Both the position numbers and the translations under genes were made by a program. A stretch of DNA of 13,912 nucleotides from Anaeromyces robustus (Eukaryota > Neocallimastigomycota > Neocallimastigomycetes > Neocallimastigales > Neocallimastigaceae), in the NCBI GenBank assembly GCA_002104895.1, contig MCFG01000702.1, positions 1 through 13,912 on the forward strand. The letters run 5' to 3'. Within the stretch, counting starts at the first letter, position 1, and the number at the start of each line of letters is the position of its first letter. Below are positions 1 to 13,912 of this stretch, one piece after another. A model generated the notes under the pieces. The model ran no database searches. It was not told the origin of the DNA and saw only the letters and a list, made by a program, of their open reading frames with translations.

Positions 1-801
1 ATAAATAAATAAGTAAATAAGTAAATAAATATATAAATATATAAATAATATAAATGATAATATATAATGTTATTAAAAAATACTAAAAATCAGCCTTAAG
101 GAAGTGCAAAAAATGAATATTATAATTAATATTTAAAGATAAAATCTTAATGTTATTTATTTTATTAATAATCTTTTAAGCATAATTAAAACAATGAATA
201 TATTTCAAAATAAAATGTATTAAATAAAAATGCTTATTCTTTTTAGATTCAATAATATATATATGGTTATTGGTGTATTTGATATATCATTAATTAACAT
301 ATTTTATGTTAATGATATAGCAATAATATATTATATTATCATTTTATCTTATATGTTATTTCTTTTTCCTAATAATAGAACCATTATTTTTATATTCTAT
401 AATAATACTATTAATACATAATTTTATATATTTATAATAAATTCTTCCAAAATTTTTTCTAATAATTAAAATTCATATTTAATTTTTATTTTAGATTTTT
501 AAACTTGGTGTGATGAAAATTTTAATTAATTAATAAAAGAAAGATATATAAATGATATTAAATATGAAATTATTAAAATTAAATTGTCTTACATGTTTTA
601 CAATTAATATGATACATAATTAATTAACAATTATATAATACCAATGAAATAAAAAGGTAACTTATATGTATTAAAATACTTTAATATTTTTTTTTTGTTC
701 TTTATCTCTTTTCAACTTTTATTTAGAACATATAAATATATAAATTTATTTTTTTATATAAATTTAAAAAACTTGAATTTTTATCAGTAAAAAAAAAAAA
801 A
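1..801. other. Left-hand spacer and upstream region of the SUMO gene
   Basis: No gene can be supported here. The first 54 bases are a degenerate ATAA/GTAA tetranucleotide run. Two small islands look less random. At 94-136 a CAG is followed by a 13-codon open stretch ending in TAA. At 495-533 a TTTTAG is followed by an open stretch beginning IFKLGVMK and ending in TAA. Either could be a last exon of a plus-strand gene starting off the window, but neither has a recognisable domain or a partner exon. Bases 687-720 form a pyrimidine-rich tract about 80 bases before the SUMO ATG, where a transcription start could lie; this is inference. Confidence 0.4.
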
Positions 802-1358
802 ATGGCTACAATAAGAATTCATGTTGTTGGCGGTGATGGTATTGAAATAGGTAATTTGTTTAATAATATACTAATTGATATATGTTATCGCATAATTAAT
901 ATATGTATATATATATAAAATTATAAAAAAAACAATAGTTGTGACTATGAACAGATCATTACCTTTAAAGCAATTAATGGATATTTACATAGAAAAAACT
1001 GGAAATGTAATTTTTTCAAATAGAAATATGTATATATAATAATATTATTGAATAATTTCATTCCAATTATTAATACATAAATAATCATAAATAAAATATT
1101 AAAAGGATAAAGGAAAAACAAGATTTTTATTTGAAGGTCAAAGATTATCTCCAAAACAAACTCCAAATGAAGTAATTTTTTATATAATAAATTGAAACAA
1201 TACAATTTCTAAATTTATATTAACTTTTATAATATTATATATAAATGTTTTATTTTTTTTTATTATTGATTTTTATTATTTATTTTTTTAATTCATAGTT
1301 GGGAATGGAAGATGATGAAACTATTAAAGTTGTTGTTGAACAAAGCGGTGGTCATTGA
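802..1358 (+). CDS. SMT3: SUMO (small ubiquitin-like modifier, Smt3 family), 4 exons, complete
   Basis: Small ubiquitin-like protein attached to lysines of target proteins. Exons: 802-850, 939-1006, 1106-1171, 1299-1358; phases agree and give 80 aa. All three introns (88, 99, 127 bp) start GTAATT and end AG. Visible family signatures are IRIHVVGGDG at the start, the helix LPLKQLMDIYIEKTG (residues 24-38), RFLFEGQRLSPKQTP (45-59), then GMEDDETIKVVVEQSGGH at the end. The di-Gly is residues 78-79, followed by one His, so a Ulp/SENP protease must remove one residue. The ATG is the only in-frame start: TAA at 766-768 lies upstream with no ATG between. The flexible N-terminal tail of typical SUMO is absent. 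It is convergent with UBC9. The QSGG end and the GMEDD..I strand favour SUMO over ubiquitin or NEDD8 (which end in RGG). Very sure of the family. Confidence 0.95.
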
Positions 1359-2138
1359 AGAAATCATTTAAATTAATATATCAATTAAAAAATATATATG
1401 TTATGCTCTTATTTTATATTATATAATATAAAATTTCTATTAGAAAATAATTTTAGATTTTCTTATATAATATTAGTTAAAAAAAATACAGTAATTTTTT
1501 TTCACAAAATATTTTTTAGTAAAAATATATAAATATGTATACATATATTTTTATCTTTCTAATATTGATATTATTAAATTATCAAAGATCAATTTCAAAA
1601 TTTTATGGATTATAATTCATAAAAAAAAAATTTCTTATTGAATATGTGTAACATAATTTATCAATAAAAAATATATTTAAATAAAAAAATTTTTTTACTA
1701 ATTAATTATATATCATAATATAATTTTTTAAATAATTATAATATATTTTTTAAATAATTATTTTAAAGATATTAAAATATAAATTTGTTTTTTTAGATAT
1801 TTATTATCATTATTATTATTATTATTAAAAAATAATATTTTTAAAGTTAAAAAATAGTTAAAAGAAAGATATTTGTAATTATTGAAATTCAAAGTTTTAT
1901 TTTAATATTATTATTATATGTTATATGTATAATAATACATATAATTTTAAACAATTATAATCTGATAATGTTACATGATTATACCGAGTATATTAATGAT
2001 TTAATTTAATAATGACGCTTTAAATATGGTATATTATTTATATCATAATGATTCTATTTTTTATAATAATATTAAATTAATTAGTTAAAAAAATCAATGT
2101 TGATCATTTTAATAATTATATATGATTATATTATTTTA
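1359..2138. other. AT-rich spacer between the convergent 3' ends of SUMO and UBC9
   Basis: About 780 bases hold no supportable gene. Stop codons are dense in all frames and no conserved peptide is visible. It must contain the 3' untranslated regions of both neighbours. A short ATT run lies near 1808-1826. A slightly less AT-rich patch lies at 1981-2030, without an assignable function. Confidence 0.6.
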
Positions 2139-3455
<1,317 letters not shown>

Positions 3456-4016
3456 TTTTTACTAAAATAATACTTAATTTTTTAAATGTTATTCTACTGT
3501 TTAAATTTCACAAATAATCAATAATACTAATAATATTTTTTATACAAAAATATTTTTTTAGAGAAAAAAATATATGAATGCTTTTTTTGTATAAATATTT
3601 TATTAGTTATTTTAAAAATCAATTAATGACTGTGTTATATAGTTATTTAATAAATTCATTATATTTTATATAATTAAATAATAATTATTTAATTGAGATT
3701 TTCGATTCTTATTAAAAAATATTAGTACATTATAGTTTTATTTAATAAATAATAATAAAAGAAAATGATTATTTTATTGTTAATTAAAAAAGTCTCCCTT
3801 ATTTAAATTATCTTTTCTTGTCTTACATATTTATTAAAGGTATAAATAATTAATAGTTTAAATAATATAATAAAAACAAGTAATAATTAATTTCTTTAAC
3901 AAGTTTTAATTATTATATCTATAGATTATTATTATATTTTTCTTTATATACTATTTTAATTTTTATTTAAATATATATTAATTATTTAGAAAAAAATTTT
4001 ATATTTTAATATTAAA
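3456..4016. promoter_or_regulatory. Divergent intergenic region shared by UBC9 and the SP-RING gene
   Basis: 561 bases separate the two start codons, so both promoters must lie here; a shared bidirectional promoter is inference. The only patch with notable C content is 3791-3823 (CTCCC, then TTTTCTTGTC). A TATAAATA string occurs at 3841-3848, about 170 bases before the plus-strand ATG, but in DNA this AT-rich it has little weight. No coding exon is apparent. Confidence 0.5.
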
Positions 4017-4323
4017 ATGGAAGAGAAAATCGAAAGAGCGATAAAAAAATTAAAAAAGCAGCGTTTTTTAAATAAATATAGAGTAATTAATGAATGTAAA
4101 ATATATATATATATATATATATAAAACAATAAAAATATATGTATATATGTTTATTAATTAATACTTTTGTATTATGTCTATTAAATATAAAATAAAACAA
4201 AACGTAAAAATAATAAATAAAAAATAAATATCAATATATTTAAAAACAGTATTCAAAGAATCAAACAATAATAGTGGAATATTAGAAACATCTTGTGTTT
4301 TAACATTAAAATGTCCTGTAAGT

Positions 4324-4355
<32 letters not shown>

Positions 4356-6538
4356 TATTATATATAGATATATAAAATTTTTGAAATAAAAATATTTAAA
4401 AAGATAATAATACTATTAATAAAATTTAATTAATATGACATAGGTATCAAGAATAAGGATTAAAACACCTATACGTTTTCATCAATGTAAACATGCACAA
4501 TGTTTTGATGCGGATTCTTTCTTTCAATTAACTTTATCTTCAATAATTAAAAAATGTCCAATATGTAATTTACAATCAAGTTATAATTCATTAGTTGTTG
4601 ATGGTTTATTTTATGAAATATTAAAAAACACTTCAGATTTAGATGAACATGTAATATTATACTCTAATGGTAATTGGGAAGTTAAAAAAGAAAATAATGA
4701 TGAGTTTAAACTTCATCAAAAACAAAATATTGGTAATTCTTATTATATTGATACAAATAAAATTTATAACTATTCACATAAAAATCAAAATTTCGAAAAT
4801 CATAATACAATTTATTCAAATATTATGGGATCAAATAATAATACTGGAAATTATATAAGAAACAACCACAACCACAACCACAACCACAATAACAATAACA
4901 ACAAAAACATCAACAACAATATAAATAATAGAAAAAATGTTATATATAATTGTAGAATCATCGGTATATCGATAATAATAAATGTTAAAAATATATATAT
5001 AAATAAAGAATTAATATTTTCATATAAACAATATATTAATAATTAATAAATATTTTTATTTTATTTATATTAATAGATCATAATAACTATCACTGTGATG
5101 ATGGTATATTAGAAACGTTATTATAGATTTGAATATAACAAATTAAATTATATACATTAATAATCATGTTGAATTAAACATAAACTAATAATAATATATT
5201 AATTAATTAATAATAATATATTAATTATATAACAATATTTATTATGATAATAATTATTCTAGATCAATTATCTACATCATCACCAATATCGAGATCTATA
5301 TCAACAATATCATCAAATAATGATAACTATATTGAAAAAACAAAAAAAAGATTATTAGAAGATTTAAATTGTTTGAAATATGGATTACAGAAAACAACAT
5401 TACATAATGAAGTTATAAATAATATAGATGAACAGGAAAATGATGAAATTGAAAATAAATATTACGAAACTAATTTTGATAACAATAATAAGGTATACTT
5501 TAAACACTAACTTTATAATTAATGAATTTTTTTTTATAATTGTTTATTATTTTTGAAAAAAATAATTAATTTTTTTTATTATTTAAATTATAAATAAAAT
5601 AAAATAAAATAAAATAAAATAAAATAAAATAAAATAAAATAAAATAAAATAAAATAAAATAAAATAAAATAAAATAAAATAAAATAAAATAAAATAAATA
5701 AATCCATAAATAAAATAAAATAAAATAAATAAATCCATATATATGTGTGTATATATAATTATATAATTCTTTTGTAAAAGAACGATGATATAAATGACAA
5801 AATGAGAACAATTCAAGAAATAACTAATACGATTCAAAGAATTTTGAATATATCAAGTAATTATATAAATTATATTTTTGTTTAATTTATGAATAAACAT
5901 TTAATTATTGATAATATTAATATTATTAATTAAAGTTAATAAATCAAAAGACGCAATTAACGAGATAAATAATATAAAAGATGAAGATAACCAAAATAAT
6001 GTAGCTAATGAAGAAAAAGAATTTGAAAATTATTCAAATACAAATACAGTTAATGATAATGATAACTATAAAAATAACAATAATAAATATAAACATATTT
6101 CAAATGATAATGGTAACTAGTAAATTATAATAATATAATAATATTTATTTATAATAATAATACAAAAAAATAGATAAAGGAATAATAAAATTTCATTTTT
6201 TTTCTATTTTTTATATTTGACAAATTCTGTGAATCTTCTACTTCATTAGAACTCCAAAATAGGATTAACGATATTGAAAGTAAATATTTAATATATTTAT
6301 TGATATGTTATTTATTTTAGAACTTCATTTTAATATTAAAATTAATATTTTTTTCATAATAGGAGAAATTGAAAGTTCAAAGAAGACAAAACAAACGCTG
6401 TTAGAAAGAAGTGAATATATATCTTCAAAGTTTAAAAGCAAAACACATGGAAATAAACCTATGATTATTCAAATGAAAACTGAAAAAGTAAAGGATAATA
6501 ACAAATCTAAAATAATTTATTATTATACTATTATTTAA
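4017..6538 (+). CDS. SIZ/PIAS-type SP-RING (MIZ zinc finger) protein, probable SUMO E3 ligase, 9 exons
   Basis: SP-RING proteins bind the UBC9~SUMO thioester and direct SUMO to substrates, mainly in the nucleus. Modelled exons: 4017-4095, 4250-4317, 4444-4963, 5077-5103, 5263-5492, 5781-5856, 5936-6112, 6250-6279, 6363-6538 (460 aa, phases consistent). The SP-RING spans about residues 44-109: LTLKCPVSRIRIKTP, then the zinc ligands in QCKHAQCFD (Cys64, His66, Cys69) and CPIC (Cys87, Cys90), then VVDGLFYEIL and a SNGNW turn as in PIAS proteins. An Asn/His-rich stretch follows (189-208). The remainder is low-complexity with predicted helical, charged segments and a basic C-terminus, and matches nothing I recognise. 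Only 49 residues precede CPVS, so the SAP and PINIT domains of typical SIZ/PIAS proteins are missing. The upstream in-frame TAG at 3987-3989 argues against a longer N-terminus without another exon. The domain call is firm; exons 4-9 and the exact stop are less certain. Confidence 0.85.
4323..4351. repeat. Short (TTA)n run in SP-RING gene intron 2
   Basis: A run of about nine TTA units just after the intron 2 donor. Confidence 0.9.
4861..4915 (+). repeat. AACCAC hexamer / AAC-rich coding repeat (His-Asn tract)
   Basis: An in-frame run of AAC and CAC codons in exon 3 of the SP-RING gene encodes alternating Asn-His and then poly-Asn (residues 189-208). Elsewhere in this gene Asn is almost always AAT, so this C-rich strand stands out. 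It is probably a hexanucleotide expansion. Confidence 0.85.
5595..5739. repeat. (AAAAT)n pentanucleotide array with a duplicated end unit, in SP-RING intron 5
   Basis: About 20 copies of AAAAT run from 5595 to 5695. An 18-bp segment at 5691-5708 (AAAATAAATAAATCCATA) recurs exactly at 5722-5739 after a few more AAAAT units. The array makes up about half of this 288-bp intron, the longest in the gene. Long Phe/Ile-rich reading frames on the opposite strand are artefacts of the repeat. Confidence 0.95.
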
Positions 6539-6562
6539 AATATTTAATAATAAATAAATAAA

Positions 6563-6563
<1 letters not shown>

Positions 6564-6643
<80 letters not shown>
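6564..6643. repeat. (TAA)n microsatellite, about 26 copies
   Basis: A perfect TAA array about 25 bases after the SP-RING gene stop codon, in its likely 3' untranslated region. Confidence 0.95.
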
Positions 6644-6707
6644 GTTATATAATATTATAAATAATTAATGAAATTAATATAATAAACATGTGTATATTCT
6701 TTTTATT

Positions 6708-6709
<2 letters not shown>

Positions 6710-6740
<31 letters not shown>
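6710..6740. repeat. T31 homopolymer
   Basis: An uninterrupted run of 31 T in the convergent spacer, followed by AG. It could mimic a splice acceptor tract on the plus strand. Confidence 0.95.
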
Positions 6741-6743
<3 letters not shown>

Positions 6744-7025
6744 TATAAGATATTATTTATTTATATATTAAAAAAATTAATATTAATATCATGTATATTT
6801 TTAAATTAAATAATTATTAAAATATGTGTTAAAAAATACAAATTTTACGAAAAAAAACCTATTTATTATAATTATTGTATTGTTATTATTATCATTAGTA
6901 TTTTTATGTAATAAAATAATAAAAAAAGTTTTAATTTAAAGATTAAAATGTATATTATCTATTTCATTTATTTTTACATATTATATATATCAATTTCTTG
7001 AAAAAAGATATATATTATAACTTAA

Positions 7026-13897
<6,872 letters not shown>

Positions 13898-13912
13898 CTG
13901 TTGCAATTAATA

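Larger units (their letters stand above)
6539..7025. other. Repeat-rich spacer between convergent SP-RING gene and MED12
   Basis: 487 bases without a gene, holding the 3' ends of both neighbours. It contains a TAA array and a 31-base T run (separate entries). If the SP-RING transcript were spliced at GTAAAG (6488) to the AG after the T run (6742), the protein would end at once in ATA TAA, so the stop at 6536-6538 is the simpler reading. Confidence 0.6.

Noticed and set aside
230-421. Plus-strand 63-codon hydrophobic open frame
   Set aside because: Its composition is what random AT-rich DNA gives (Ile, Tyr, Phe, Leu, Asn); there is no motif and no partner exon.
945-1205. Minus-strand 86-codon open frame
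   Set aside because: It is antisense to SUMO exons 2-3 and their introns, which encode a clear ubiquitin-like fold on the plus strand.
3841-3848. TATAAATA as a TATA box
   Set aside because: Such strings are expected by chance in DNA of this composition, and the distance to the ATG gives no support.
5566-5837. Two overlapping minus-strand Phe/Ile/Leu-rich open frames that look like membrane proteins
   Set aside because: They are the reverse strand of the AAAAT array plus exon 6 of the SP-RING gene; the hydrophobicity comes from the repeat.

Overview
This window is eukaryotic nuclear DNA. It is extremely AT-rich and full of trinucleotide (AAT/TTA), pentanucleotide (AAAAT) and homopolymer tracts. 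It carries four genes, each split by many short GT..AG introns, mostly 76-170 bp and often with the donor GTAATT or GTAAGT. Exons are visibly richer in G+C than introns and spacers. Anaerobic gut fungi (Neocallimastigomycota) fit the base composition, the Asn-rich low complexity and the intron density best. This assignment is an inference; a dictyostelid or another AT-rich protist is not excluded, although 17 introns in one gene would be unusual for Dictyostelium.

Layout: 1-801, spacer and upstream region with no convincing gene. 802-1358 (+), a complete four-exon SUMO gene (80 aa). 1359-2138, AT-rich spacer between convergent genes. 2139-3455 (-), a complete eight-exon UBC9, the SUMO-conjugating E2 (156 aa, catalytic Cys93). 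3456-4016, divergent intergenic region. 4017-6538 (+), a nine-exon gene for a SIZ/PIAS-type SP-RING (MIZ) protein, the SUMO E3 ligase class (about 460 aa as modelled). 6539-7025, repeat-rich spacer between convergent genes. 7026-13897 (-), at least 18 exons of the Mediator kinase-module subunit MED12/Srb8; its 5' end lies beyond the right edge.

The main result is that the modifier, the E2 and a probable E3 of one pathway sit side by side in about 5.7 kb. SUMO is matured by removal of a single C-terminal residue, charged by an E1 that is not in this window, passed to UBC9 Cys93, and transferred to targets with help from the SP-RING protein. All reading frames were rebuilt by hand; splice phases agree across all exons of all four genes, with one exception. 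In MED12 a run of seven A (coding strand) puts the frame off by one, and removing the effect of one A restores a coherent frame into the next exon. Other points of note are a tail-less SUMO, a Ser at the UBC9 position equivalent to human Asp127, an E3 without room for SAP and PINIT domains, a 23-nt microexon encoding the E2 HPN motif, and a 501-bp perfect TTA array inside a MED12 intron.
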